DNA of 64,000 bases. Source: Staphylococcus caprae. GTDB lineage: Bacteria; Bacillota; Bacilli; Staphylococcales; Staphylococcaceae. A model generated the notes under the pieces. That model searched no databases. It had not been told where the DNA came from and was given only the letters and a program-made list of their open reading frames with translations. Positions 38,538-47,692 of this stretch are shown one piece after another (position 1 is the first letter of the stretch; each line of letters begins with the position of its first letter). The DNA is taken from NCBI RefSeq assembly GCF_002902725.1, contig NZ_PPRT01000005.1, positions 1-64,000 of the forward strand, read 5' to 3'. Made by a program: the position numbers and the translations under genes.

Positions 38538-39299
38538 TTATAATAGTAATAATACAATTGCCACGCCGGCACCAATCGCAAAGGCAGTGAGTGCAGCTTC
38601 CACGCCACGTGACATTCCCGCAAGTAATTCCCCAGCTAATAGGTCACGGATTGCATTGGTAATCAAAATTCCTGGAACGAGGGGCATTACACTGGCAATC
38701 GTAATAATATCTTGATTCTGAGCAATTCCTAATTTAGTGAAAATGGCAGCAATACTAATGACAACTGCTGATGCTACAAATTCTGAGAAGAATTTAATTT
38801 GAATGTATTTTTGTACAAAACTAAATGTTAAAAATGCTGCACCTCCAGCAATACATGCAATCCAGAAATCGGAAGCGGTTCCTCCAAACATAAATAAGAA
38901 AAAGCCACAAGCTACAAATGATGCGATGATATTCATTAAAAATGAATATTGTAATGATGCCTTTCTTAGGTGAATTAATTCAGTTTTAGCTTCATCAATT
39001 GTAAGTTGATTGTTGGAGATTTTTCGTGACAAACTGTTTGTTAGTGCGATTTTTTCTAAATCTGTGGTACGTTCGCGAATACGTATAAGTCTTGTACTTG
39101 TTCTATCATTAAGTGAAAAAATAATCGCAGTAGACGTAACGAAACTATATGTATCATGTAAACCGTAACTATGTGCAATACGATTCATTGTATCTTCAAC
39201 GCGGTATGTTTCTGCGCCCGCTTCAAGTAAAATTCTACCTGCAATCAAGACTACATCAATCACTTTATTTTCATCGATAATAGTGATTGAATCTGACAT
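38538..39299 (-). CDS. Threonine/serine exporter, ThrE N-terminal-type subunit
   Basis: The 253-residue protein has a soluble N-terminal half (RILLEAGAETYRVEDTMNRI, typical of ThrE/DUF1212) and about five membrane segments. Motif VMPLVPGILITNAIRDL matches the partner's VPG motif. GGAGGTGAAC lies before the ATG. Its 3' end is 15 bases from the small subunit gene. The pair functions as a split ThrE exporter. Confidence 0.83.
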   Translation of the reverse strand: MSDSITIIDENKVIDVVLIAGRILLEAGAETYRVEDTMNRIAHSYGLHDTYSFVTSTAIIFSLNDRTSTRLIRIRERTTDLEKIALTNSLSRKISNNQLTIDEAKTELIHLRKASLQYSFLMNIIASFVACGFFLFMFGGTASDFWIACIAGGAAFLTFSFVQKYIQIKFFSEFVASAVVISIAAIFTKLGIAQNQDIITIASVMPLVPGILITNAIRDLLAGELLAGMSRGVEAALTAFAIGAGVAIVLLLL

Positions 39300-39462
39300 A
39301 CACGTTCACCTCCAAGATCGTTTTATTTTTTTATGAACAATTGAAGTTTACAACTTGCGCCTGTAACTTTCAATAGACACCATGATTTTGATAAATGATT
39401 TCATATAAGTAAATGTGGTTTCTTATTTGAATAGGGATGACCGTAATCCGCTTAATAAATTT

Positions 39463-39530
39463 AAAAAAACTGCTATGCATAGATGGTATTTCAACACGTA
39501 GTTGAACATTCCTACATCTATGATAGCAGT
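39463..39530 (-). terminator. Intrinsic terminator of gdpS
   Basis: A long stem near 39469-39530 (ACTGCTAT-CATAGATG with its complement) is followed on the minus strand by seven T residues, just after the gdpS stop. Confidence 0.85.
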
Positions 39531-39538
39531 ATAATGAC

Positions 39539-40609
39539 TTATAATTTAACTATAGGGTTAAACATGACTTTATTACGTCCTTCATTTTTAGCAACATGAA
39601 CCATATCATCGGCATCTTTAAATACCTTACGTTGAGATTTGCGATCTTCTTGCGTTAAGTAACCAACACCAATTGAAACGGATAGTTTAATGACTTCTTT
39701 GTTTGGAAGATGGAATGATGATTTCTCCACTCCTGAACGAATGTTTTCTGCTAATTTAACACTTTGATCTAATGTATAATCACGAATTACAACAGAAAAT
39801 TCTTCGCCACCGTTTCTGAAAATTTTAAACTGATTTGGAACATAATTTTTTAATAGCTGTGACATTTGTTTAAGTACAGCGTCGCCTGATTGGTGTGAAT
39901 AGGTATCATTAACATCTTTGAATCCATCAATATCAATCAGTAATAAAGCTAAGCTTTGATTCTTCTCTTCAGCTTGACTTGAAACTTCATTTAAATGTCT
40001 ATCAAATTCTTTAACATTGCCTAAACCTGTGAGGTAGTCGTATTTGTCTTCATTTTCATAACGGTTAACCAATGAAAAGAAATGCCATATATCAACAAAT
40101 GTTATAGCGGAAGAGATTGTGATGATTAATGAAATTGGAATAAGTACAAGAATCTCGATTAAATCATAAATTGGGCTCACTAACGCTAAAATTAATAGAA
40201 TAATGATACTTATTACATTTAAAATGAGTAAAGAGATGATGTCGTTTTGCTTTAAGAATGGTCCTACTGCGCTCACAATACCAGCTATGACGACTAAAGT
40301 GATGCCATAAATAATTGAATTGCCAAATATGAACACATCGACTAATGCTACAATAAATGCTGAGGCGAGTGTATAAATCATATTTGTATAGCGTCCTAAG
40401 AATAGTAATGGAACAAAAGTTAAGTGAACGAGATATTCGTTTTTAAATGGAATGGGATATGCAGCTAAAAGTAAAGAAACGAGTGTCATTAAAACTGTTA
40501 CATATTCTTTAGAAAACACCATTCTTTTGTTCTCTGAATATTGTAATCTGTGAAATAAGTATATACCTGCAACCATGACAGATATGTTGTAAACGATTGC
40601 TTCAAACAT
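39539..40609 (-). CDS. gdpS: GGDEF domain protein GdpS
   Basis: GdpS is the conserved GGDEF protein of staphylococci. The 356-residue chain has about six membrane segments in residues 1-175 (LytS-like 5TM sensor) and a C-terminal GGDEF domain with GGEEF at 267-271 and the [13 protein letters not shown] metal-binding segment at 225-237. The site looks catalytically intact, but in S. aureus GdpS acts on biofilm and surface genes without making c-di-GMP, as established in that species. A single gene with its own terminator. Confidence 0.9.
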   Translation of the reverse strand: MFEAIVYNISVMVAGIYLFHRLQYSENKRMVFSKEYVTVLMTLVSLLLAAYPIPFKNEYLVHLTFVPLLFLGRYTNMIYTLASAFIVALVDVFIFGNSIIYGITLVVIAGIVSAVGPFLKQNDIISLLILNVISIIILLILALVSPIYDLIEILVLIPISLIITISSAITFVDIWHFFSLVNRYENEDKYDYLTGLGNVKEFDRHLNEVSSQAEEKNQSLALLLIDIDGFKDVNDTYSHQSGDAVLKQMSQLLKNYVPNQFKIFRNGGEEFSVVIRDYTLDQSVKLAENIRSGVEKSSFHLPNKEVIKLSVSIGVGYLTQEDRKSQRKVFKDADDMVHVAKNEGRNKVMFNPIVKL

Positions 40610-40818
40610 TTCTTAACCGACTCCTTCGTTGACCATTAGCTATTGTAAGTGAAAACTTACAATTTGTCATCACTTAGCATCAGAAATTTCATACATAAAA
40701 TGGTATTTAATGTTAAAATGGTCGCTTAAATGGTATGATAGAAAAAATGTATTTGAATTGAAATTCGAAAGTGTATGATAATTTTTTTATTATACCTTAA
40801 GTTATAATTGAAAACTTT

Positions 40819-40980
40819 ATCGGGAAGGGCATTCCGATAGAAATGATACTAGGCTATAGGGGAGGGAGCGTTACTTACTCATTGTGGTAACGCTGATACG
40901 TCTAGAGGTAGTAACTAAAAAGAATTGTGTAGAAATGTCAACGCTATATCGTTGAAGAGATGGTGAGAGCTACACAATAA
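40819..40980 (+). promoter_or_regulatory. Structured leader RNA upstream of tarO
   Basis: Within about 160 bases lie three stems: ATCGG/CCGAT (40819-40838), AGCGTTAC/GTAACGCT (40867-40894) and TTGTGTAG/CTACACAA (40924-40978), the last enclosing TCAACG/CGTTGA. A possible promoter, TTGAAT-18-GATAAT, lies at about 40753-40782. No T run follows the last stem. The region is conserved-looking non-coding DNA and may be a cis-acting RNA or a small RNA gene. I do not recognise the family. Confidence 0.5.
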
Positions 40981-41021
40981 ATATTTAGATATTGATTAAC
41001 TTATTTGATGAAGGTGAACTG

Positions 41022-42107
41022 ATGTATACTTTACTACTCATAGCATTTACCATGATAGTCAGTTTAATAATTACGCCCATTATCATTGTAGTATCGAAGA
41101 AATTGGATTTGGTAGATCGGCCTAATTTTAGAAAAGTACATACCAAACCGATCTCAGTGATGGGTGGAACAGTCATACTATTCTCCTTTTTAATAGGCAT
41201 TTGGTTAGGCCATCCTATTGAAAGAGAGGTTAAACCGCTCATATTAGGTGCTATTATTATGTATCTTGTAGGGCTTATCGATGACATATATGATTTGAAA
41301 CCGTACATTAAACTTGCAGGTCAAATTGTTGCGGCAGGCGTTGTAACATTTTATGGTATTACGATAGATTTTATCTCATTACCAATGGGACCTACAATTC
41401 ATTTTGGTATTTTTAGCATACCGATTACTATTATTTGGATTGTGGCGATTACGAATGCGATTAATTTAATCGATGGATTAGATGGTTTGGCATCTGGTGT
41501 TTCAGCAATAGGTTTAATGACCATAGGATTTATTGCAATTTTACAAGCTAATATCTTTATCATCATGATATGTTGTGTGCTTCTAGGCTCACTACTAGGG
41601 TTTTTATTTTATAATTTCCACCCAGCCAAGATTTTCTTAGGCGACAGCGGCGCGCTCATGATTGGTTTTATTATTGGCTTCTTATCTTTACTTGGTTTTA
41701 AGAATATTACGTTTATTGCGTTATTCTTCCCTATTGTAATCCTCGCTGTACCATTCATCGATACGCTGTTTGCAATGATTCGTCGAATGAAAAAGGGTCA
41801 GCATATTATGCAAGCTGATAAATCACATTTACATCATAAGTTACTAGCACTTGGATATACACATAGACAAACAGTGTTACTTATATATTCCATTGCAATT
41901 ATGTTTAGTCTTTCGAGTGTGATTCTTTACTTATCACAACCACTCGGTGCGCTCATGATGTTTATCTTGATTATTTTCACAATAGAATTGATTGTAGAGT
42001 TCACAGGCCTAATAGATGATAATTATCGTCCAGTTTTAAATTTAATCACTAGAAAAGGAGACCGTAAGCAACATCGATATGATGAGCAACAGCCTCCTAA
42101 ATCATAA
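41022..42107 (+). CDS. tarO: UDP-GlcNAc:undecaprenyl-phosphate GlcNAc-1-phosphate transferase TarO
   Basis: TarO (TagO) transfers GlcNAc-1-phosphate to undecaprenyl phosphate, the first step of wall teichoic acid synthesis. Start at 41022 (MYTLLLIAFTM) has GAAGGTGAA upstream and gives 361 residues with about eleven membrane segments. Family motifs: VDRPNFRKVHTKPISVMGG near 25, GLIDDIYDL near 85 (the DD metal site), NAINLIDGLDGLASG near 145 and LGDSGALMIGF near 210. It is a single gene ended at 42109. Target of tunicamycin in the class. Confidence 0.95.
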   Translation: MYTLLLIAFTMIVSLIITPIIIVVSKKLDLVDRPNFRKVHTKPISVMGGTVILFSFLIGIWLGHPIEREVKPLILGAIIMYLVGLIDDIYDLKPYIKLAGQIVAAGVVTFYGITIDFISLPMGPTIHFGIFSIPITIIWIVAITNAINLIDGLDGLASGVSAIGLMTIGFIAILQANIFIIMICCVLLGSLLGFLFYNFHPAKIFLGDSGALMIGFIIGFLSLLGFKNITFIALFFPIVILAVPFIDTLFAMIRRMKKGQHIMQADKSHLHHKLLALGYTHRQTVLLIYSIAIMFSLSSVILYLSQPLGALMMFILIIFTIELIVEFTGLIDDNYRPVLNLITRKGDRKQHRYDEQQPPKS

Positions 42108-42108
42108 G

Positions 42109-42168
42109 AAACACTATCGCGTGTGAGGAAAGTTGAGTAGAACACCTCATTCGCAATAGTGTTTTTTT
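42109..42168. terminator. Terminator between tarO and yigZ
   Basis: AAACACTAT-CGC pairs with GCG-ATAGTGTTT, with an inner GTGAGG/CCTCAT helix, followed by seven T residues on the plus strand. The minus strand has a weaker T-rich flank. Confidence 0.82.
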
Positions 42169-42187
42169 AGGTTAATACTTTATTTCA

Positions 42188-42829
42188 TTATGTTGTAGCA
42201 ATATCAAAAGGAAGAAGTTTAATATCTTCTTTTTCAATATCGTAATTACCTGCTGTGATTCGGTTTAAAAAGTGAATGAATGCTTCGTAATCTTCCTTTA
42301 CGACATCAATTTGATAACTTACTTTATCGGTATAAAATTGATTTCTTAGTATATAAGGTGTTGAGGCAAGTTCATATTCAAATTTGCCAGTTTGATCATA
42401 ACTAAGTGTTACGGTTACTGGAACCGCTTCTTTTAATTCCACTCTTCCGGCATCGTAAATCACATCTCTTACTGCACCGCTATAGGCACGAATGAGTCCG
42501 CCACCACCTAATTTAATCCCGCCAAAATAACGTGTGACGACTACACATACATCGTGAACATCAAGTTTCTTTAATATTTCAAGCATAGGTATACCTGCTG
42601 TACCACTGGGTTCGCCATCATCGTTAGCTTTCTGGATATTCATTTCGGGACCAACTGTATAGGCTGAACAATTGTGTGTGGCATCTTTATGTTTAGATTT
42701 AATTTCGTTAATAAATGATTTTGCTTCATCTTCAGAATGGACTGGTTTGATATACGCAATAAATCGAGATTTATTAATGACATTTTCAATCGAATGCGCT
42801 TCTTTAATTGTAATCAATGGGTTCGCCAT
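42188..42829 (-). CDS. YigZ family protein (IMPACT domain)
   Basis: A 213-residue soluble protein of the YigZ/IMPACT family. The conserved core DDGEPSGTAGIPML near 78 and VVTRYFGGIKLGGGGLIRAY near 110 are diagnostic, and the N-terminal KSRFIAYIKPV segment fits too. The function is not settled; a role linked to ribosome or translation control is proposed by analogy with eukaryotic IMPACT. AGGTGA precedes the ATG. It is convergent with tarO. Confidence 0.85.
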   Translation of the reverse strand: MANPLITIKEAHSIENVINKSRFIAYIKPVHSEDEAKSFINEIKSKHKDATHNCSAYTVGPEMNIQKANDDGEPSGTAGIPMLEILKKLDVHDVCVVVTRYFGGIKLGGGGLIRAYSGAVRDVIYDAGRVELKEAVPVTVTLSYDQTGKFEYELASTPYILRNQFYTDKVSYQIDVVKEDYEAFIHFLNRITAGNYDIEKEDIKLLPFDIATT

Positions 42830-42973
42830 TTGTCTTTGTCACCTGCAATTCCGTTCAATTTTCACTAATATTATTATACACATAACTTTCGTGTGTCTAA
42901 ATCATTTAAATAAGATTTTCTTTTTCAAAAAAATATTGTATTATGACTATGAGTATAATTGAGGAGGACTAGT

Positions 42974-43840
42974 ATGAAGATTGCAGTAATGGCCGATTCA
43001 ACAGGTTATTTACCACAAGAAATCATTGATAAATATAATATACCGATTGCTCCGTTAAGTGTGACATTTGATGACGGACAAACATTTACAGAGAACGATG
43101 ATTTCTCAATTGACGAATTTTATAAGAAAATGGCTTCATCTAAGACAATTCCAACTACTAGCCAACCAGCAATAGGTGAATGGTTAGAAAATTACGAGAA
43201 ACTAAAAAACGAAGGATACACTGATGTTATTGTGATAAATTTATCTAGTGGTATTAGTGGCAGCTATCAATCTGCAACACAAGCAGGTGAGATGATTGAA
43301 GGTATCAACGTACATACTTTCGATTCAAGATTAGCGGCAATGATTGAAGGTAGCTTTGTGATTTACTCACTACAATTAGTAGAAAAAGGGTATACAGCTG
43401 AGGAAATTATTAAAGAATTACATGAAATCAGAGAACACATTGGTGCATATCTTATTGTTGATGATTTGAAAAACTTACAAAAAAGTGGCCGTATTACTGG
43501 TGCACAAGCATGGGTCGGCACTTTATTAAAAATGAAACCTGTGCTTCGCTTTGAAGAAGATGGTAAAATTCATCCACATGAAAAAGTGCGTACTAAAAAA
43601 CGTGCCCTTAAATCGTTAGAAAATAACATCTTTGAATTAATAGAAGGTTTAGATGAAGTTACAGTATTCGTGATTAATGGCGATAAAACTGAAGAAGGAA
43701 AGGCATTCTTGCAACAACTTAAAAATGATCATCCTCATGTGAATGTTCAGTATTCTGAATTCGGTCCAGTAGTTGCTTCTCATTTAGGTTCTGGTGGTTT
43801 AGGTGTAGGTTACTTCCCTAGAAAAATTGAAATTAATTAA
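42974..43840 (+). CDS. fakB1: Fatty acid-binding DegV protein FakB1
   Basis: FakB proteins hold a fatty acid for phosphorylation by FakA in host fatty-acid use. Start at 42974 ([14 protein letters not shown]) has GAGGAGG upstream and gives 288 residues. The DegV motifs are DSTGYLP at 8-14, the TTSQP loop near 62 and the [11 protein letters not shown] loop near 96. In S. aureus FakB1 sits just before comFA, comFC, hpf and secA, and the same order here supports FakB1 over FakB2. A terminator follows. Confidence 0.85.
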   Translation: MKIAVMADSTGYLPQEIIDKYNIPIAPLSVTFDDGQTFTENDDFSIDEFYKKMASSKTIPTTSQPAIGEWLENYEKLKNEGYTDVIVINLSSGISGSYQSATQAGEMIEGINVHTFDSRLAAMIEGSFVIYSLQLVEKGYTAEEIIKELHEIREHIGAYLIVDDLKNLQKSGRITGAQAWVGTLLKMKPVLRFEEDGKIHPHEKVRTKKRALKSLENNIFELIEGLDEVTVFVINGDKTEEGKAFLQQLKNDHPHVNVQYSEFGPVVASHLGSGGLGVGYFPRKIEIN

Positions 43841-43852
43841 TATTTTGAAATA

Positions 43853-43937
43853 AAGTCTGAGACATGAATAAAGATTAAGTTTTTACGACGTAAGTTTAGT
43901 GAAATCTTAATTTTTAAAGTTGTTTCAGGCTTTTTTT
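43853..43937 (+). terminator. Intrinsic terminator of fakB1
   Basis: AAGTCTGAGAC pairs with GTTTCAGGC(TT) through G-U pairs, enclosing further small stems, and a run of seven T residues follows. Confidence 0.75.
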
Positions 43938-43989
43938 GTGAAAGAAGTGATATGAAATCAAACATTACGGTAAACTTATTTTTCCTACG

Positions 43990-45246
43990 GTGCAGTTAAA
44001 TGGTGAGAAGATTGCTTACCATACAAAAGGGATTATCGATAAAGATGGTCATCATTATTGTATTCAGTGCAGTAATGAAGATCATGATTACTTTTCCACT
44101 TATTATTCTTCATATTTAAAAGATGAAGTAATCTACTGTAGACGGTGTCTTCAATTAGGAAGGATAGATAGTGTCACAGAATATCGAATTACAAAGAGTG
44201 TTCAGAACATCACGGATGGTGCGTATGAGATTCCCTTTGCATTGTCAGAACAACAACAATTTGCATCGAAATCAATTGTTAATGCAATCAAACATTCAAA
44301 GAATCTCTTATTATATGCGGTTACAGGCGCAGGTAAGACAGAAATGATGTTTGAAGGCATACGTTTAGCACGTCAGCTTGGTCATAATATAGCTATCCTT
44401 TCACCTAGAGTCGATGTGGTCATTGAAATTAGTCATCGAATCAAAGATGCTTTCAAAAATGAAGAGATTGATATTCTTCATCAGAAACGTTCTCAAGAAT
44501 ATAATGGTCATTTTGTGATCTCGACTGTTCATCAATTATTTAGGTTTAAACAACATTTCGATACTATTTTCATCGATGAGGTCGACGCCTTTCCTTTATC
44601 GATGGATCCCCAACTCACCATTGCTATTCAAACTGCTTCCAAATCTATTCATTCTCACATTTACATGACGGCCACGCCTCCACGTCATTTACTACAACAA
44701 ATGTCTTCGAACCAAGTAATTAAACTTCCTGCCCGTTTCCATAGATATCCGCTTCCAGTACCTCAATTTAAATATTTCAAATTAAATCAATCACGTGTGC
44801 AACCGCAATTATTAAATATTTTTCAGAAACAAATGGATCAACAACGGTATACGTTAGTATTTTTTAATCATATTGAAACGATGCACCAGACCTATCTTAA
44901 ATATCGAACATTGATACCTAATTTAATATGTGTTTCTAGTGAGGATGCGCACAGGTTTGAAAAGGTAGAAGCATTACGACGCGGAGAACATTTAATCGTA
45001 TTTACTACGACTATACTAGAAAGAGGTTTTACTATGGCGAAGTTAGACGTCATAGTTATGAATGCTGAAACTTTTGAAAAGGCTGCATTAGTACAAATTG
45101 CTGGACGAGTTGGACGTAAAATAGAAGCACCTCAAGGCCTTGTTTTATTTCTTCATGAAGGGGTCAGTCTATCTATGATTTTGGCTAAAAGAGATATTGT
45201 AGCGATGAATCGTTTAGGAATAGAAAAAGGGTGGTTAGATGTCTAG
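43990..45246 (+). CDS. comFA: Competence helicase ComFA (5' end uncertain)
   Basis: ComFA is the DEAD-box ATPase that aids single-stranded DNA uptake in natural transformation. From a GTG at 43990 the frame gives 418 residues. A zinc-binding four-cysteine set (CIQC near 24 and CRRC near 50) precedes Walker A AVTGAGKTE, motif II FIDEVDAFP, motif III TATPPRH and motif VI QIAGRVGRK. The frame continues upstream of 43990 with protein-like codons (about IKHYGKLIFPTV) but has no good start; the ATG with a ribosome site at 43952 is out of frame by one base. comFC overlaps its end. Confidence 0.82.
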   Translation: MQLNGEKIAYHTKGIIDKDGHHYCIQCSNEDHDYFSTYYSSYLKDEVIYCRRCLQLGRIDSVTEYRITKSVQNITDGAYEIPFALSEQQQFASKSIVNAIKHSKNLLLYAVTGAGKTEMMFEGIRLARQLGHNIAILSPRVDVVIEISHRIKDAFKNEEIDILHQKRSQEYNGHFVISTVHQLFRFKQHFDTIFIDEVDAFPLSMDPQLTIAIQTASKSIHSHIYMTATPPRHLLQQMSSNQVIKLPARFHRYPLPVPQFKYFKLNQSRVQPQLLNIFQKQMDQQRYTLVFFNHIETMHQTYLKYRTLIPNLICVSSEDAHRFEKVEALRRGEHLIVFTTTILERGFTMAKLDVIVMNAETFEKAALVQIAGRVGRKIEAPQGLVLFLHEGVSLSMILAKRDIVAMNRLGIEKGWLDV

Positions 45247-45919
45247 GTGTTTACAATGTATGAATCCCATTAATGACGTGTTACATATTTATAATTTTTT
45301 TAAACCACCTCGACAACTTTGTGAGGAATGCGAAAAAAAGTGGGCAGCAATTAAATTACTCAATGATGATGAAGAGAGATGTGTCCGATGTCTTAACTTG
45401 AAGACGACTGATACACAGGTTTGTCTAGATTGTCAGTTTTTGGAAAATGATTTCCGCTTAATGGAACAATTATATTGTGACTATAAATATCAAGGAATAA
45501 TGAAAGAAACAATACATCAATATAAATTTATGAGGGATTATGAACTTTCAAAAGTGTTGGCACAAAAATTAAAATTACCTCGAACAGACTATGATATGAT
45601 CGTGCCTATTCCTTCTCCTTATGAGAGAGATGTAGAACGTACATTTAATCCAGTAGCAACTGTTCTTGATAATATGGGAGTTAAATATGTGAATATTTTA
45701 GGAACAAATCTACGCCCAAAACAATCTAAATTAGGTAAATTAGAACGAGCGAAAGCGATGAATCCTTTTTATATCAAAGATGAAAGGATGGATTTAAGCG
45801 ATAAAGTAATTTTACTTATTGATGATATTTATACTACAGGGTTAACAATACATCATGCAGGGTGTAAATTATCAGCATTAAATGTCAGAAAATTCAAAGT
45901 GTTTGCGTTTGCACGATAG
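45239..45919 (+). CDS. comFC: Competence protein ComFC (phosphoribosyltransferase-like)
   Basis: ComFC binds ComFA and is needed for DNA uptake. The 226-residue protein has an N-terminal zinc ribbon (CLQCMNP near 4, CEECEKKW near 28, CVRCLNL near 48, CLDCQFL near 60) and a C-terminal phosphoribosyltransferase domain with the PRPP-binding VILLIDDIYTTGLT near 190. It overlaps comFA by 8 bases. In S. aureus natural competence depends on sigma-H, but no sigma-H promoter was identified here. Confidence 0.92.
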   Translation: MSRCLQCMNPINDVLHIYNFFKPPRQLCEECEKKWAAIKLLNDDEERCVRCLNLKTTDTQVCLDCQFLENDFRLMEQLYCDYKYQGIMKETIHQYKFMRDYELSKVLAQKLKLPRTDYDMIVPIPSPYERDVERTFNPVATVLDNMGVKYVNILGTNLRPKQSKLGKLERAKAMNPFYIKDERMDLSDKVILLIDDIYTTGLTIHHAGCKLSALNVRKFKVFAFAR

Positions 45920-45980
45920 ACTAAACGTGATAAAATATAGTTAAGGATTACCAATATTCGAGGTTAAAGGAGAGATGACT

Positions 45981-46556
45981 ATGATTAGATTTGAAATTCA
46001 TGGAGATAACCTCACTATCACAGATGCTATTCGCAACTATATTGAGGAAAAAATTGGTAAGTTGGAGCGTTATTTTAACAATGTGCCTAATGCAGTCGCA
46101 CACGTTAAAGTTAAAACTTATTCTAACTCAGCTACTAAAATTGAAGTCACTATTCCATTAAAAGACGTTACATTAAGAGCTGAAGAAAGACACGATGATT
46201 TATACGCTGGCATTGATTTAATTACAAACAAATTAGAACGTCAAGTACGTAAATATAAAACACGTGTAAATCGTAAACATAGAGATCGTGGAGATCAAGA
46301 AGTCTTTGTAGCTGAAGTCCAGGAAGCTACACCCGAAGAAGTTAGTGGTGCCGAAGAACCTGATAATGACAACGATATTGAAATTATCCGTTCAAAACAA
46401 TTTAGTTTAAAACCTATGGACTCTGAAGAGGCAGTATTACAAATGAACTTATTAGGACATGATTTCTTTATCTTTACGGATAGAGAAACAGATGGTACAA
46501 GTATTGTTTATCGTCGTAAAGATGGTAAATATGGATTGATTGAAACAACTGAATAA
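45981..46556 (+). CDS. hpf: Ribosome hibernation promoting factor, long form
   Basis: HPF binds idle ribosomes and pairs them into inactive 100S dimers. Start at 45981 ([17 protein letters not shown]) has AAAGGAG upstream with correct spacing; the ATG two codons earlier is too close to it. The 191-residue protein has the N-terminal S30AE domain (about 1-100) and a C-terminal dimerisation domain (about 130-190, [17 protein letters not shown]), the long form. Terminator at 46611. Confidence 0.95.
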   Translation: MIRFEIHGDNLTITDAIRNYIEEKIGKLERYFNNVPNAVAHVKVKTYSNSATKIEVTIPLKDVTLRAEERHDDLYAGIDLITNKLERQVRKYKTRVNRKHRDRGDQEVFVAEVQEATPEEVSGAEEPDNDNDIEIIRSKQFSLKPMDSEEAVLQMNLLGHDFFIFTDRETDGTSIVYRRKDGKYGLIETTE

Positions 46557-46610
46557 TTATAATTTGAAATTGATATATAATTCTGTAGCTCGTCTGCAGT
46601 TAGTTTGATG

Positions 46611-46651
46611 AGAGAGGTTTCTATTTAATCGAATAGAAACCTCTCTTTTTT
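46611..46651 (+). terminator. Intrinsic terminator of hpf
   Basis: A perfect 15-bp stem (AGAGAGGTTTCTATT with AATAGAAACCTCTCT) followed by T residues. Confidence 0.93.
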
Positions 46652-46801
46652 ATATTTTATAGATAACTCATAACGATTCATTCCATTATTACGAGAATAC
46701 AAACTTTAATTGCAATATTTCAATAAGTATAGAGGTATCGAATTAGCGAATTTCAAAAGGACATAAATATTTCACTTTTAAAGAAATAAAACACTTGACT
46801 T

Positions 46802-46831
46802 TTGACAGCTTTTAATAGATATTATTAATAT
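46802..46831 (+). promoter_or_regulatory. Probable promoter of the amidase gene
   Basis: TTGACA at 46802 and TAATAT at 46826, 18 bases apart, about 55 bases before the amidase ATG. The rest of the 46557-46887 gap holds only the hpf terminator and A/T-rich sequence. Confidence 0.5.
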
Positions 46832-46887
46832 AAATATTTTATATTCTTTTTTAAAAGTTTAAATATAATTTGAAAGGAGTGTCACTT

Positions 46888-47692
46888 ATGTTAAAAGCTT
46901 TTTCCCTAGTTTCAACAGCATCTATCGCTTTAATGTCACTATCGCTTTTTTTATGCCCCTGATACCAATGCTAAAGGTTTATCTCATGAAAAATCAGAAT
47001 TTTCAGCAAATGGACAAAAACCAACTAGCTCCCAATCGAGTACCCAAGCTAATGCTTTAAAAAAGGTTAATGAAAAGAATTTAACTAGTAATCCAGATGA
47101 TCCATCTCTCCCTAAAGATTCAAAGGTAAATAGGTACATAATTGAAAATCATCTCCAACATTCAAAGATTGTGAAAGATCCACGAATGAATAACCTCCCT
47201 AAAAACCCATATAAATTTAAATCGTATATTGGTATTGTGATTCATGAAGTAGGTGAAGACCATCGTTCATTACAAGACTGGGTAGATCAAATGTATAGAA
47301 CGTTCGATAGAGCATTTGTACATGCATTTGTAGATAATAATGAAATTCATATTACTGCACCTTCTGAATACTATGTATGGGGTGCGGGCGCAAAAGCTAA
47401 TCCGTACTTTTATCAAATAGAACTTGTACGTCAGTATACATTTGAAGACTTTGCTAAATCTGTAAATAATCAAGCGTGGCTTGCTGCGTACATGTTAAAA
47501 CAAAATGGTATTAAACCAACACTTGCAGATGACAATGAAGGCATAGGCTCTATCATTAGTCATAACGCAGTTTCTCAATATTGGGGTGGCACAGACCATG
47601 TTGACCCAATAGAGTATTATGCAAGATGGGGTTATGATATGCATCAATTATTCGAACTCGTAAAATATCACTACGACAATATCCCAGGATAA
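46888..47692 (+). pseudogene. Secreted N-acetylmuramoyl-L-alanine amidase gene, frameshifted in a T7 run
   Basis: An ATG at 46888 with GAAAGGAGTG upstream opens a signal peptide (LKAFSLVSTASIALMSL), but the frame stops at 46960. One base of offset later, an open frame without a break runs from the T7 run (46946-46952) to the stop at 47692. It holds a Ser/Gln-rich linker and an amidase domain like the Atl amidase (IGIVIHEVGED, the DRAFVHAFVD segment, APSEYYVWGAGAKANPYF). Removing one T joins the two into a plausible 267-residue secreted amidase with an APDTNAKG cleavage region. Phase variation, mutation or sequencing error are all possible. Confidence 0.8.

Noticed and set aside
40867-40894. 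Stem before tarO as a simple terminator
   Set aside because: No T run follows it, and the upstream gene gdpS is on the other strand.
40882-40955. Possible 23-codon GTG leader peptide in the tarO leader
   Set aside because: The start is far from the AGGGAGGG stretch and the frame overlaps paired regions; not supported.
41000-41308. 107-codon minus-strand frame over the tarO start
   Set aside because: tarO has the family motifs and ribosome site; the antisense frame has none.
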